Positions 1 through 13,733 of a DNA stretch of 42,194 nucleotides are shown here, in pieces. Origin of the DNA: Isohypsibius dastychi (lineage: Eukaryota > Tardigrada > Eutardigrada > Parachela > Isohypsibiidae); contig JAQIWT010000061.1 of the NCBI GenBank assembly GCA_034696485.1, forward strand, positions 1-42,194, read 5' to 3'. Every line of letters starts with the position of its first letter. Position 1 is the first letter of the stretch. Under the pieces are notes generated by a model. That model was not told where the DNA came from. It saw only the letters and a list, made by a program, of their open reading frames with translations, and made no database searches. Made by a program: the position numbers and the translations under genes.

Positions 1-245
1 AATTCCGCCAAAGCCGACTTTCATCATCGACTGCCTTGCCCAGTAGGTGGACCCTACTCTTCTATGTCGTCGGCACTCTTTTCTGGCTACCCACAGGTAA
101 CCCACTCACCCATACAGGCATGGGTGACTGGGACTTCCCGTGGCTAATGTCAACAAACGCTGCTTAATGTTTTTGATTTTCAACTCTCGTCGAATGACGA
201 TAATTTTTTTGGTTGACTTAATTACGATATATTTGGCTGCCTCTG
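1..245. other. Upstream flank of SRP72
   Basis: No coding exon is visible here. It is presumably the promoter and 5' untranslated region of the SRP72 gene that starts at 246. I see no convincing TATA box or other named element. Confidence 0.4.
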
Positions 246-1557
246 ATGGCCGCTCCTAAAAAAGCAGTGGATGTCGGGACGCTTTTTGAAGAGCTCTCCA
301 AGCTGTTTGGGCAGGAGGATTTCGAAAAAGCCCTTCGCAGCGTCAATCTCATTCTCAAGGAAGAACCTGACGACCAAAAAGCTTTATGCAGCAAAGTAGC
401 GTGTTTAGTTCAGCTGAGTAAATTCGAAGAAGCACTGGATGTCATCGGAAAAGTGAAGGACAAGAATCAAGTCATTTTACCTGCCACGTATTCACTTTAT
501 CGTCTTGCGCGATATCCTGAGATTATCCAGCAGCTTAGTGGCTTTGGAGGGGAATTGTCATTGGAGCTGAAAGAACTGAAGGCTCAGACGTTGTATAAAC
601 TGGAACGGTGAGACTGAGAACACTGCGTCGACGAAGTTGAATATCATTGTCCTTCAGGTACGAGGAATGTCTGGAAATATACAAGGAATTGTTAAAGAAA
701 CAACGTGATGATCTGGATTCCGAGCGTCAGTGCAATTTTCTTGCCGTCTTGACGCAACTCCAGCAGAATAAGACGCAGAATGTTCCCTTATTCACTCCAT
801 CTGCATTCGAGACATTTGAGTTATCATTTAATGCCGCTGCTTTGGATCTGGCCAAAGGGAATTATTCGGAAGCTGAAAAAAAGTTGAGGAAAGCAGAAAA
901 GCTGTTCAAGAGTTTTGCCGACGAAGAAGAATTGTCCCCGGAAAAAGTTAAAGCGGAATTGACGACGCTGAAAACTCAGCTGGTAAGATCACGTCACTCT
1001 CGTAGAATCTGGATTTTTGTTAGACATATATGTGTGTTGTTGATGCTTTTGTTTTTATTTAGGTTGCTTTGCAAATTCAGAATTGCAAGAAGCAGAGTGT
1101 CGAGAAGCCTCAAGGTTTCAGCGTTGAGTCGGTTGAGAGTAATTTCCTGAATCAGTTCGCTAAACTGAAAAAGAAGCCTAAACGCGACATTGCAAGTGGA
1201 GACTTCGGTGCAAATTCCCCGAAAGTTACTTCCGGTGACAAGAAGCAACCAGATCCAAGTCAACCATTGAAAAGGAAAAGGAAACGAAAGCCGCGATTGC
1301 CGAAGAATTATGATCCCAACGTTAAACCCGATCCAGAACGGTGGCTGCCTAAAGTTGAAAGGTCAACTTATAAGAAGAAGAAGGATAAACGCAGTAATGT
1401 CGGAAAAGGAACTCAAGGCTCAACGCTTCCCGATTCAGCGACAGCCAATGCACCAGGAACGCCAAAGGCTCTTCATAATGTAAATCAACCAGCTGGACCA
1501 CGACAGCAGAAGCCTCAAGCAGCTGCGAAGAAGCAAGCCAAGAAGAAGCGCAAGTAG
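246..1557 (+). CDS. SRP72: Signal recognition particle subunit SRP72, internally shortened
   Basis: SRP72 pairs with SRP68 on SRP RNA in the particle that targets ribosomes to the ER. Exons are 246-607, 658-982 and 1063-1557; the phases agree and give 393 residues. The N-terminal part (about residues 1-225) is TPR-like, with family stretches such as LYKLERYEECLEIYKELL across the first junction. The C-terminal part is lysine-rich and carries the SRP72 RNA-binding signature LPKNYDPNVKPDPERWLP followed by GKGTQG. Animal SRP72 is usually about 650-670 residues. Here the central TPR region is absent: the TPR block runs into a short linker and then the basic tail, and intron 2 (983-1062) is only 80 nt, so no exon is hidden there. 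The ATG at 246 aligns with the family start. Identity is secure from both ends; whether the short form is genuine is less sure. Confidence 0.9.
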
Positions 1558-2372
1558 AGTGAGAACTGATAACACAAAGTTTTTTGACGGTTTTTATCAT
1601 CTTGAAATAACATTGCCGTCGGTTTACCATTTCCTTCCCGTTTCATTCGTGAATTAAATGACACGCTCCGCTTTCATCTTTTGTTTGCGTTTTCGATCGA
1701 TCCGCTTCGCTCAGGGTAACTTGACCTTTTTGGAATTTGGGCTGTGGGCAGAACAGAACAGAACGATGTTATTTGAGACTTACGCAATGTGTCTGTTGTG
1801 AAAACGGAAGGAGGGAAGGAAGGAAGACCGCTTTGGAATACATGGATCGTTCAATCGATATGTTAGTGAGGGACGGAAGCTGTGTACTCTACTGGTCCGA
1901 GTTGAGATGGTGAGATTGAGTCACAATTGCACATATTTATCGACCTGCATTTATCCCGTCCCATCCCACCCCATGAAGTCCCCATAGTCAGGCTGCATTG
2001 CATGAGTAGTGTAGCTAGCAGTTCCGTCACGCTCTTCTTCTTCAAGGATTATCGACTTGCATGGAATCCATGGTAAAGAACTTGTTCATCACATCATCAA
2101 TCTGTTCTCATGTTTTATCAAATTATCCAAGGTGCCATTTGAAGATGATACCAATATCTTTATTCCTCTGACTGTGATTTCGAAAGATGGATTGATGACG
2201 TGCTGAATGAAGGATGTTTCATATCAGCGAATTGTAAATTCTGATCCTTCCAGAATTTGAAATGGAATTGCTCAAACTGTGATGGTTACTTCTAGTTTCC
2301 GATTGAGGTGACATCTTCCCCTCGCTCTTGGCGTGCTCTTTCGTCATTCACATCATCTCGTCCATTTGTTCT
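1558..2372. other. Intergenic region between SRP72 and MADD
   Basis: No exon with family similarity is visible. The first part is the SRP72 3' untranslated region, and the last few hundred bases are the presumed promoter and 5' leader of the Rab3-GEF gene. The short open frames on both strands look like chance. Confidence 0.4.
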
Positions 2373-5300
2373 ATGGAAACACAGGATAAGAAAGGACTAT
2401 GTCCACGTTTGGCGGACTATATTATCTTGGCCGGAAGTCGAACTCCCAGCGCCAATCAGAATATCACAAGGCCTCAGCTCTTGAGAAAGTAAACCATATT
2501 CTACTGTATCCTCTATAGATCGGGCAGATGTAGATGTGGTTCATTTTTCAGGTACCCAACAGAGGATCACAAGGACTTTGCTCTGCCCTTTGAAATTGGC
2601 TACTTTTGCCAGCCGGAAGGGAATTTCACATTTCGACCAAAGACTTCGAGTGATATTCGTCGGACAACCTCCTTTACTTTTGTTCTGACTGATAAAGATA
2701 CATCAAAGATTCGCTATGGTATCTGTTTGAGCTTCTTTCGACCAGCACGAAAGATCTCATCAGCAAACTCCACAAGGTTCGTTCTTCGTTCGTTGTATCC
2801 AGCTTGACATGAAGCTAAACGTTTGTTGTTTTTGCAGCATCGATGAAATATGCTCGAATTATACGCTGACATCATTATGTATTCTTTCCCATCATGCCTT
2901 CCTCTCAACATTCCGGAAATGTCTCCATATTCTGCACACAATCATCGATTCCTGCGATTATCGAGCCTCCACTGTTTCCTATCGGTCAGCGGTTTTTTGT
3001 CATGGCTTTTTTTCATTTGATTATACTGTTGGGATTTTAGAGGAGCTTTATGGGATCTGTTGGCTGGCCAGATTTCACTGGACAGCGTCCATCCATCGTT
3101 GGCATCGGAGATTCGGGAGATTGAGCTCTGGATCTTACGCTTCCTTTGTGCTCCAGTTCCGGTACCGGGGAAGACTCGCTTACAGGTACAAATTACATTT
3201 ATCATCGACATTAATATAAAATTAAGTAAGATTCGATATTTTGTTAGATGGACTTGATACCTCATCAAAATGCACCGTTTCTCAATTTCGGCTTCCCTGA
3301 TCGAACTCGCTTCCCGTTGGTTGATTACCCGCTTCACTTGCCATTTGAGCTCCTTGGCGTGGATACCGGCATCAAGTTGCTAACATGCATTCTTTTGGAA
3401 AACAAGGTTCGAGAAGGAATTTCATAGGAATACATGGTTGAAATATTTGGTTGGGGTGATTTAGGTTCTGCTGAGATCGAGGGATGTCAATGCGGTATCT
3501 ATGACTGTCATGGCTTGTGTGGCCATGTTATACCCACTTGAGTACATGTTTCCTGTTATCCCGCTACTTCCGGCCTGCATGCCAAATGCCGAGCAGGTAA
3601 CATTCCTACTGCTGTAAGGACTGGTCTTTATGCAACATGCTGTCTTCCCAAATAGCTACTTCTTGCTCCAACACCTTACCTCATCGGAATACCCGAATCA
3701 TTTTCTGCGCTGAAAAATGGCTTCCAGACCCCCGATGATGTTTGGATGTTTGATCTGGATGCGAATAAAATGTATCCGCCAATTAACGGAGAAGACCTCC
3801 CACCTTTACCGGAAGTGGAAGGCGCGACATTGCGGAGTCATCTTGAGCAGGTTCGTCCCCGTTAATCCAACTGTGATGACCTTTAACAGTTGTTCCTGAC
3901 TAATAGGCACTGCATGTCATGAGCAGCGAAACAGACTCTGGACTGTATTCGGATGAATCACGGAATGAGCTGAATCCCATTTCCGGTCAGCCATCACGTG
4001 CAGCTACACCATCTGGCGGGAATTCCTCATTGCCTTTCGCATATGGTAATGATGTAGCAGCGGTGGATGTGGCAACTAGGATATCTATTAATCGCTTTCT
4101 CAATTCAACAAACGTCTTGGGCAATTTGACGGAACATGTTCGGACATTGCGCTTATATCCTCGTCCGGTTATTGCCTTTCAAGTCTACAGTTTCCTTCGA
4201 TCCAGACCGAATCGATCACATTTTATTGACCGTTTCGCAAAGACCCAGGTTAGTACCAGAATGCAACTCTTAAGATAGTTTAGGAGCTGACCTTCTCTTT
4301 TTTCAGGCTGTGGAGTACTTTGCGGAATACTCTCTCAACCCCATCAATGTGGCCTTTTCGCGAGTTCAGACAGGAATATCTGACCCGAAGATTATTGGAG
4401 ATAAGTTAAAGTGGTTCAGTGAGCAGTTGGAGCCAATACATTTTCAAGTCTATGATGGAAATTGCACGTTTGGTGATGCGATAGCTAAGATGGTTGCCGC
4501 AGATGAAATTCACCATTTTCGCGTTCATCCATCAACAGGTAAGAAGTGAAGACGTTGGTCTCAGATTATTAGGTTATATGTCACCATTTCCAGACATGCG
4601 AGATTTGGAAGGATCAGACGATGATAAAGTATATACCACAATGAGCAACGCTAGTATGGACTATGGTCGAGCTGACTTTCAGGACACTGAAGGTTTGGGA
4701 GATGGATTCGGAGTCAGATAGCTAGCTTCATTTATTGTTTTAAAATGTAGATGTGGAGAGACTGAAATATGAGACTGTCAGTCCTGGATTAGAAGCGGAA
4801 CTGATGTATTGTCGCCCACCGGATACACTTCAAGTTCCCGGTAGCATGATGAGCCATAGTAGCTCATTCTTATCAGCTCATGATATGAATGATAGCTATG
4901 ATGAGAGTAGTCGTTATTCTTCACCAGAGGATGGTCCGGCTCATTTGACCGACACCGGAAATGCCGATGAAGATGTATGGAGAAATAACACAATTATTTT
5001 ATGATAGCTTGACCTTTTAATTTGTTAGATTCTGTCGTCCGAACAGTTGACCCCTAAACCACCCAGCTCGGCGGAGACGAAGCGTGGGTCGCTCATCAAC
5101 TTTCGCTTTGGTTCAATTGGAAGTGAAGCTGGAAAGCCATTGAAGGCCTCAACTACGGAACAATTGGCCAAGTTGGATAAAACCATGACAGACTTTGCGG
5201 ATAAAAGCAAGCAGAATCTTCAAAAAGCAGCATCACTCTTAAAGGTCACTTGAATGCTTTAGCTCGGTGAAATTGTGTAGTACAAGTTTGATTTCAGAGC

Positions 5301-8300
5301 TTGAGCAATAAAGAGCCCAGCGTTGATAATCCATTATCCTTGAAGATCTCAATCACCGGCTCGGATCCTAATAATTTTGTCACCGATTTGGCCAGCAAGT
5401 TACGTCAAGTTGGTAAAGATCTGGAGCAGAAGCAGACTCCGAAACCATTTGGTCCATTTCCCTCAGGTTAGTAACTGAATCTCCAAATACAAATCTATCT
5501 GTGACAACTTCTCCTTTCAGGTCGAAGGAATCCTCTAGAGCGCAAATCGTTGATTCGACATGACAACGCTCCATCGCCGCCGCAATCAACGCATTCCTTA
5601 TTCAACAATGACGTCAAGAAAGCAGGAACGACATTCAGCTCAATGTCTTATTCCACCAGTTCTGACAATTCCAACGCCAACGTGGAAAATCAAAACTTTC
5701 TCAAAGAAGTCTGCGATGGAGTTATAAGTGGGGAATCAGTTGGTTGGCTCAAGCTAGGCAGATTGAAGAAGCTGCTCGAGGATGAGAGCTATCGGAACTA
5801 TACCGTCTCCCGATTGAATGATAATCTGGAGAAACAAATGAATGACACGCAATATATCGAAGATATTGTAAGGAATTATTACAACTACTACAACATCGAT
5901 TTGCCGACTTTCCATTTTTCAGATGCTAAGTCGTGAGCAATGGAAAGCCTATCAGAAGATCCTACAAGTCAGTATATCGGGATTGGAGAAGACATTTCAA
6001 AGTTGGGGCCTCGGTGGGATGGGATCGGCATTCCAGTTGTTGGAGATTGCTTATACTCATTACTGCGACATGAAAACGCCCGCAACTCAACATTCGAGTT
6101 TCGGGAATCTTTTTCAGCGGGTAAGTTATCTCATTCAAGTTTTTTGCTATGAGCATTTTTATAATAGAGTGACCTTTTTACAGCCACCTTCAGCTAGCCC
6201 AACCCCGACATCGGATTCACAAAGCCGAGTTCGACCATCAGAGAGTTTCGGTATCAACTCGTTGAATTCTGACCATTTGGCCAGTGGATTGAGGAATGTG
6301 ATGAATAATGTCCGTACTTTGACCAACAATACGACATCCATCTTGATCAGTGCTCATGATGATACCCCACCAGCTCCCATTTCACAAACTCCCTCCCAAA
6401 ATAACTCTTCACCATCTTCACCAGACACTGAGGGTCCCGGTAAGGAGCTCGTCATATTGTGCTCTTTTGACAGTAGTGATTGACTTGTTTGTTCGATGAA
6501 TAGATTCGCCTTCACTGTCACGACGAAGTAGTCAATCGACTGAAGGCCACACAGCTAATGGAGGTGGAACAATCCCAGAAATGCAAACTTCAACTGATGC
6601 ATTGGGGGTTCAGTATCTCGATCCAGAAGTATGAGATCTTGTAGACATTTGATGGTGACCTTTCTAACAAGATGCTACTGTTTTATTCAGCGTTCACCTT
6701 TTGGGTCGCCGAATAGTTCCCGTCGAAGTAGCCGCAGTACCGATGATGGAGCTAGCAATTCCGGCAGATCACAACGGCGTCTCATTAGCCATCAGTCCAT
6801 AACATCATTCAACAGTGGACTAAATCCGAGTTCGGCAAATGATCCCGATATGACACTAGAATCATTCAGCCGGAAGAGTAGTCTCAGCTCGGACTTCCGC
6901 TATCGTCATGGTTTATTATTACCGTCATCCAATCAGCTCAACACCGAAGTGGTCGATGATATGAACAAAGTCTACTTATTTGAAGGACTACTTGGTTTGT
7001 TGATCAAGTTTCAGTTTGTTAGAATTTGAGCTAAATTCAGCCGTATTTCAGGAAAACATCGATCAAAGGTGTTTGATCAGATGCAGTTTTGGGATGATGC
7101 GTTTATTGATGCTGTTGTCATTGAGCGTGATCTAACTGGGATGGATCAAGCGCCGTCAGAGTTGATGGAACGATATCGAGGTCTGGGTGATGTTGATAAG
7201 AAGCGGATGGAACATGATGAAGATCGACTTCTGACCACAATGTTATATAATCTCATCGCATTTATGGTGGCGCTTCAGGTTGGTAGAAAGCTCAACATGT
7301 CGAGATAATTTGTACATTTCAAACAAATTTGACCCATAGGTCAACAAAGGTGATTTGAGGAAGACGGCTAGAAGGTTGTTGGGAAAGAGTCATTTGGGAA
7401 TGATCTATAGTCAAGAGATTCATAAGCTCCTCGATCAGTTGGATGTATTGAATGGTAATGAAATTGATCTCAAGCCTCCAGTCAGTCGTCAGACGAGGAA
7501 TCAGTCTTTCATTGTCTATAATGGAACGGATAATAGCGGTGATATGTGCTTTATGGAGGTATTCACTTGAATAAATGTTGATGGGATTTCAGTTGACCTT
7601 TTCGTCTTTGTTCAGGTTCGTGATGATGGTATCGTTGTTCGAAGCATCAATGGAGTGTACATGGAGCGAATCTTTTATGACTTTCTCATCAACATGACAT
7701 ATTCCCCCAAGACCAAAGTGTTATGCTTATGGCATCGGCCCGATCCACGTGATAAAAGCCGCCATGGTCGTCGTAATAGTAATAATACTACGACATCCGG
7801 TGGTGATGGGAATGGAAATGGAAATGAAGCCACCGCCACAAAACTCAACCAGTTTTACTGCAAAAAGGTATCGTTTTGCTATTCATACCTGAGAGTGGGA
7901 CTGTGGATGATGATTGAGATTATCTGTATAGAGTAAAGAGTTGTACTATTGCGTTAAAGAAGCCATGGAGCGAGCGACCGCCAGAGGGAAAGCTCCAATG
8001 CCAGGTTGGTCATCCTTCTCTGATTATAGCAGTAGCCAGATGATTTTAAATGTTTTCGGTAGGTGCGGACTTGGGAGGTGATTTTCCAATACAGGATATG
8101 AAGACGGGAGAAGGTGGATTATTACAAGTGACCATGGATGGCATAGGACTATTGTTCGCCAATAGCAAAGTAATTAATCGGCAGAATGGTTGAAGCTGAC
8201 TAACTTATATGTTGCTGTATTTGTAGTATTTCATGCAACTAAGCCACATTCGAAAGTGCTTCACGCAGAAAGGTGGCATCTTCGTCCTGGAAGAGTTTAG

Positions 8301-8584
8301 TAAGTAACATTCATGTCTTGCTTTTAACGTGTATTTTTATGGCAGGTTTACATTTTTTAGATCCGGATACCCTTCACATTATCCAACGAAAATATAAATC
8401 TCCCATGGTTAGTGGATCGACTTGTCTTTGTTTTTATTCAGGGGAACTGAATAATCGGTTTTGTCTGTTCCAGGCTGATCAGATATGCTATTCGGTGTTG
8501 TGCTTATTCTCATATATTGCTGCTGGTTCAGGTGCAAATGCTGCTGGTGGTTCAACAAGGGAGACATCACGTCCTTCTTCATAA
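2373..8584 (+). CDS. MADD: MADD / Rab3 GDP-GTP exchange factor (DENN protein, AEX-3 type)
   Basis: Exchange factor for Rab3/Rab27 that links to kinesin-3 vesicle transport and synaptic release. Exons: 2373-2488, 2552-2776, 2838-2984, 3041-3185, 3248-3406, 3465-3596, 3656-3850, 3907-4248, 4307-4538, 4594-4692, 4751-4974, 5029-5244, 5298-5466, 5521-5867, 5923-6120, 6184-6439, 6504-6628, 6691-6994, 7052-7278, 7340-7558, 7616-7867, 7932-8004, 8063-8169, 8227-8299, 8361-8407, 8474-8584. All phases agree, giving 1579 residues (human about 1650). The tripartite DENN module fills about residues 5-560 ([55 protein letters not shown]). A serine-rich acidic middle follows. The conserved C-terminal block (about 1110-1579) has [19 protein letters not shown] and [16 protein letters not shown]. 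The start METQDKKG matches the family N-terminus. Confidence 0.95.
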
Positions 8585-9008
8585 TCATCTCATTCATCTT
8601 CCTTATCAAAACACAGCAAATGTCTTCTTTATATTTGCTGTAAATTGTGCTTTGCTAGTCTGCTTGCTTGTCTTTCTTCCTATTTATTCTTTCCGGTGGT
8701 GAGAGAGATATGTTTATATATAACGCAATAATGAAAGACTCTTTCTCGATCAGGATACGCTCTGCGTATTGATTCGGGAGTTGTTTCTGTAGACAGGGCC
8801 GATGATTCAGACATCCTCAAGGTTCGGCAGCCGATCTCATTCGTGACCTTTGTTATTTTACTCGATTAACATAACGTACTACAACTCAAAGAACGTATAC
8901 CAACAAGTCAACACGCAATACAGGAGATTGAGAAGTTACTGGAATGAATGAGCCAGACCAGCAAAGAACAGTTACAAAATGCAGAAAGATATGAGTAATA
9001 CAAGGTCA
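8585..9008. other. Convergent 3' region between MADD and the minus-strand orphan gene
   Basis: It holds the 3' ends of two genes that face each other. No coding exon is visible. A TGACCTTT word occurs at about 8843 outside any assigned intron. Confidence 0.4.
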
Positions 9009-10183
9009 TCATGACATTTCCGGGAAAAGCCGACGAAAGTTGCTTTCTTCTTCTGCGGTGTAATCCTGGGTGGAATTGGTGAAGAATTCATCGTCCAGAT
9101 TCAGGGGAGTAGGAGGAGGTGAGGTGAGCGAGCTGACGTTTAGTGGAGTTATCTGACCGGAAGTCTGATCATCTATCCTGCGACGTTTGATGGAAACTTG
9201 CGGCTTGTCAAAACTCATTCCGCTGTTTTTTAATCTCTTGACATTATTCAAAGACAGAGATGATGATCCAAGGCGAGTTCTGGAAAGCAAAAGGAAAATT
9301 AAAGACGATGAGATGGACTTCTAGCGTCAAGGAGAATGAGGTGCAACTTACGGCCGAGACATGAGAGTATTCCTTGGAAGTGAAGGGGAGAGTGAACATG
9401 AATCAGGCCCCGCTTTAGAAATGCTGCTTCTGAGAAAAAATTAATTCAATTCCTAAATCAAATGCGGAAGATGGAAAATTGTAATTACCCCTTTGAATTT
9501 CGTGGAGAATGGGAATTATCATCCGGAATGCACTTCTCTCTGCTGACAATGCCACTTCTTTCACTACCAGTCTTCTCAAACGAATCCAAGATGTATTTTC
9601 CTCGTTTTTCCAGAAAGTCAGTGTCATCTCCGCTCTCGTTGATGATCTGCGTGCAGAAGGCAACAGCTTCATCCCCAAATGTATCTTCAAAATGAAGGTC
9701 CTCTTCGTCATCCACAATGTCATCTGAAAAACAATTCATATCATCAGGTCCACAATTGTACCCGAAAAAATCATCTAGTTTCCGGAGATGAAGGAAAAAA
9801 TTTAACTTTCCTCTACAATAATAGTAAGTAGCCTGTAAGAGATATGAGGAAAAACAAACTCTTTCTTCCTTTCCTCACGTACTTTTCGTTGAAGATGCCT
9901 TTTCCGCAACCGCAACTGTCCTCTTTTTGCCCACAGCGATTTTGCACTTGATCCGTCCATGTGATTCGGATTTAAGAGAGGGTCGCTGCGATGTTGTTTG
10001 GAGCTCCTTCGATGTAGATAGCAGAATATCGGAGATGCTCTCAAGAATTCCATCGATCGTTTTGATATTCCCTTGTAACTGCTGGCAGACAACGCTCATC
10101 GTCGATTCCATCAGTGATGGTATCTCAACTTTATCCTCCTCTTCCTCAACATCCAACGAGTCAAAATTAGCCGATGGATCCAT
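9009..10183 (-). CDS. Unrecognised acidic, probably nuclear protein (four exons)
   Basis: I do not recognise the family. Exons in transcript order are 9883-10183, 9489-9774, 9352-9429 and 9009-9279 on the minus strand. Splice sites are canonical and the phases (1, 2, 2) close into 311 residues, which supports a real gene. The ATG at 10183 was chosen because the longer frame upstream has only a GTG start. Visible features: acidic N-terminus (LDVEEEEDKVEIP), a short helical segment near residues 36-65, an acidic block (DDIVDDEEDLHFEDTFGDE), serine-rich linkers, a basic patch KRRRID that could be a nuclear localisation signal, and two proline-directed sites in SPPPTPLNLDDEF. A nuclear, cell-cycle-regulated protein is a guess from this composition. 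Its start lies 305 bp from that of the divergent dioxygenase gene, suggesting a shared promoter region. Confidence 0.65.
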
Positions 10184-10488
10184 ATCAGAATACTTAGATA
10201 TCCGATTCTGAATTAAAAATTCCGTTTTTTCTTGTCTGAAATTTTTCAAGTCGATTTTTTCAGTGCGCACATGTGAACGGGTCCTGTTCGAGGCTAATTA
10301 TGCGGACTACCAAGTGATCGCAACAAATACCGAATTGAATTTCTGAAATGAGAACCAAATTTAAAGCCGTTATCGGTATTTGTTATCTAATCCGCTAATT
10401 AATCATGTGTTTCTGGAATAGATAATCGTGGATTGAAATCAGCTGTTCATTCAGCAGTTTGGCCGTTCTGGAGGTTGACTTATTGGAA
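10184..10488. promoter_or_regulatory. Shared divergent promoter region
   Basis: These 305 bp separate the start codons of the minus-strand orphan gene and the plus-strand PHYHD1-like gene. No other gene fits, so both promoters and 5' leaders must lie here or inside the first exons. No specific element is identified. Confidence 0.4.
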
Positions 10489-11823
<1,335 letters not shown>

Positions 11824-12234
11824 ATTTCCATTTCTTTTATTCCTCCATCCGGTTGTATTGCATTGCTGTTTTTATCCTTCTTGTTTTATTCTTCATAATT
11901 TGATTCCAAGCGAATTTGTTTTACGTATATTTCAGTCTCTGATAGATTCATTCAGATCATTGTCATTCGCGATGATCACTAATGAGTGAGAAGAACATGC
12001 GAGAAATTGGGAACTTTTCCGATCTTTGATTACCGCAGCGAACTTTTTTGCTACACAAATACTGTGAAAAAAGAAAAGGGATCAGCTAAGATTATGTCTA
12101 CTACCTGTTGAGGGATCATGATGACTACACAATTTTATCGAATAGCATAAATACCAAACATAATTATGGAAAAATAATGCCACGCTCTATAGACTCAACT
12201 TTTTGCAGCATTAATTTTCCACCGCATTCAACAA
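11824..12234. other. Intergenic stretch between PHYHD1-like gene and tRNA-Pro
   Basis: No gene is visible. It holds the 3' untranslated region of the dioxygenase gene and AT-rich spacer. Confidence 0.4.
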
Positions 12235-12306
12235 GGGCAAATAGTCTAGGGGTATGATATCCGCTTAGGGTGCGGGTGGTCCCGGGTTCAATTCCCGGTT
12301 TGCCCC
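12235..12306 (+). tRNA. tRNA-Pro(AGG)
   Basis: A 72-nt cloverleaf without intron. The acceptor stem pairs GGGCAAA with TTTGCCC, followed by discriminator C. The anticodon stem pairs TCCGC with GCGGG (one wobble) around loop TTAGGGT, so the anticodon is AGG. The T arm CCGGG-TTCAATT-CCCGG is perfect, and the D arm (GTCTAGGGGTATGAT) is the one typical of animal tRNA-Pro. The internal A and B boxes are intact. The 3' CCA is not encoded, as expected for a nuclear gene, and T runs follow within about 20 nt as an RNA polymerase III terminator. Confidence 0.97.
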
Positions 12307-12332
12307 TTCTTTTCCACTTTTTTCGTATCACG
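12307..12332 (+). terminator. Probable RNA polymerase III terminator of tRNA-Pro
   Basis: Directly after the tRNA come a TTCTTTT run and then a longer T run (CTTTTTTCG). T stretches of four or more on the non-template strand terminate polymerase III. Confidence 0.65.
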
Positions 12333-12813
12333 AATAATCAGAACCTTTCTTGAGTAGCTTGTTGCAGTTGCACCATAACGCCAGCTGCGTGACGTCACGA
12401 AAGTTTTTGGAATGACTCCACATTTTCCGGTTCTCAAACCGGAAACGAATTCCAGTTTTTAAATATTTCAGAGTATATGTCTCCGCCAAAATTAAGAATA
12501 CACACCTCATAGACTTAGCATGCTTGTTTATATGAAGAGTGTATTCACAAATTTGGCGTATACTGCGTCAACGCCCCCCCCCCCCCTTGATGAAAATATC
12601 CCCTTTCAGCCACAGTTTTTTTCTCTGTACAGAACAACAATTATAATTCCGATGGATTTCTTGGAGAATAACGGACTCGGTGTGTGAATCCGATTTTTCA
12701 TTTGCAGACCAGATAACGCAACGTTACGGTATTCATCTGGCCGTATGACTGGCAGTTATTGTTGGTGGGCTTATGATGACCGAAGATTCAAGGAAATGTG
12801 AATTGGTGAAGAA
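12307..12813. other. Intergenic stretch with a C homopolymer
   Basis: No exon is seen. A run of about a dozen C residues lies near 12573-12586. The last 200 bases are the presumed promoter and leader of the phospholipase gene. Confidence 0.4.
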
Positions 12814-13733
12814 ATGTTGTCGTCGTACCGATTGTTTGAGTTGCTGAGTTTCTTGATCGTCATGTGGGAAGTGGATGGAAAGGTGGATAAGTGTGATGGG
12901 GATAGCGGGAATGGAGTGGACTCGTCTTCTTCAACTAACATGTGGAGCTCTATGTTGGATTGGAAGAATTCACTGGATACTTTAGTTGGATATGTTGATT
13001 CATTTGCTCAGGAGGATTGCCATGAACTCAAGTGTGGTATGCTTTTTCGTCGTGTAATTTTGTGGGACGATATGAATGGTAATTTTGAATATTTTGCAGA
13101 TGGTGAACTAGTATTGAGGGATGGTTATTCGGGGATTCCGGATGGATGTGGATCTTTTGGTTATAATGTATGTAAGAAAAGTGCTGTTGGCTACTAACCC
13201 AGTTCAAATTATATTGTGAATAACTTCTTGGCGACGTCCGTTGTCCAGTTTAGAAATGGAGTAGAAGTTCTAGAAATTTCGTGATTATGACATACTGTAC
13301 TTGAAGTTCTGGCGAATAGGTTTTTGTTTTTGACACATGCTGTGTTTTTTAGGTGGATAGATATGTTGCACCTGGAATGAGCGAATGCTGTAATGAACAT
13401 GACCGCTGCTTCTCCAGATGTGCTGTCAAGAAGAGCGAATGTGATACGGCGTTTAAAAAGTGCCTTTATGATACATGCCGGAAAAAGCCACAATCCGAAA
13501 TGAGCCTAAGAGGTAATAGGGAATATCATTGTTCCATGTTTCACTTATAATAAGCCAGGTCATCGTTTTCATTTAAGATTGGGTGTTTTGTAGTTTGCCA
13601 AATATCTGCCAAATTCCTCTATGGCGCAACGACCTTGGCCGGATGTTCTTCCTTCCATCAAGCTCAAAAATCTGCCTGTAAATGTCGTCGAAAAAATGGA
13701 AAAAATGGAAATCATTACCGTACGGATTTGTGA
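12814..13733 (+). CDS. PLA2G12: Secreted phospholipase A2, group XII type
   Basis: Calcium-dependent hydrolysis of the sn-2 ester of phospholipids is the ancestral family activity; in group XII it is weak or lost in some members. Exons 12814-13036, 13100-13167, 13353-13512 and 13594-13733 join in phase to 196 residues, against about 190 in human. A hydrophobic N-terminus (LFELLSFLIVMW) looks like a signal peptide. The group XII-type calcium loop is PDGCGSFGYN, and the catalytic motif is CCNEHDRCF with the His-Asp pair present. Many paired cysteines follow. The last exon ends with a CKCRRKNGKNGNHYRTDL tail, like the TDL ending of vertebrate members. No features of a venom-type group I or II enzyme are seen. 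The start is the first ATG in frame before the signal-like segment. Confidence 0.88.
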
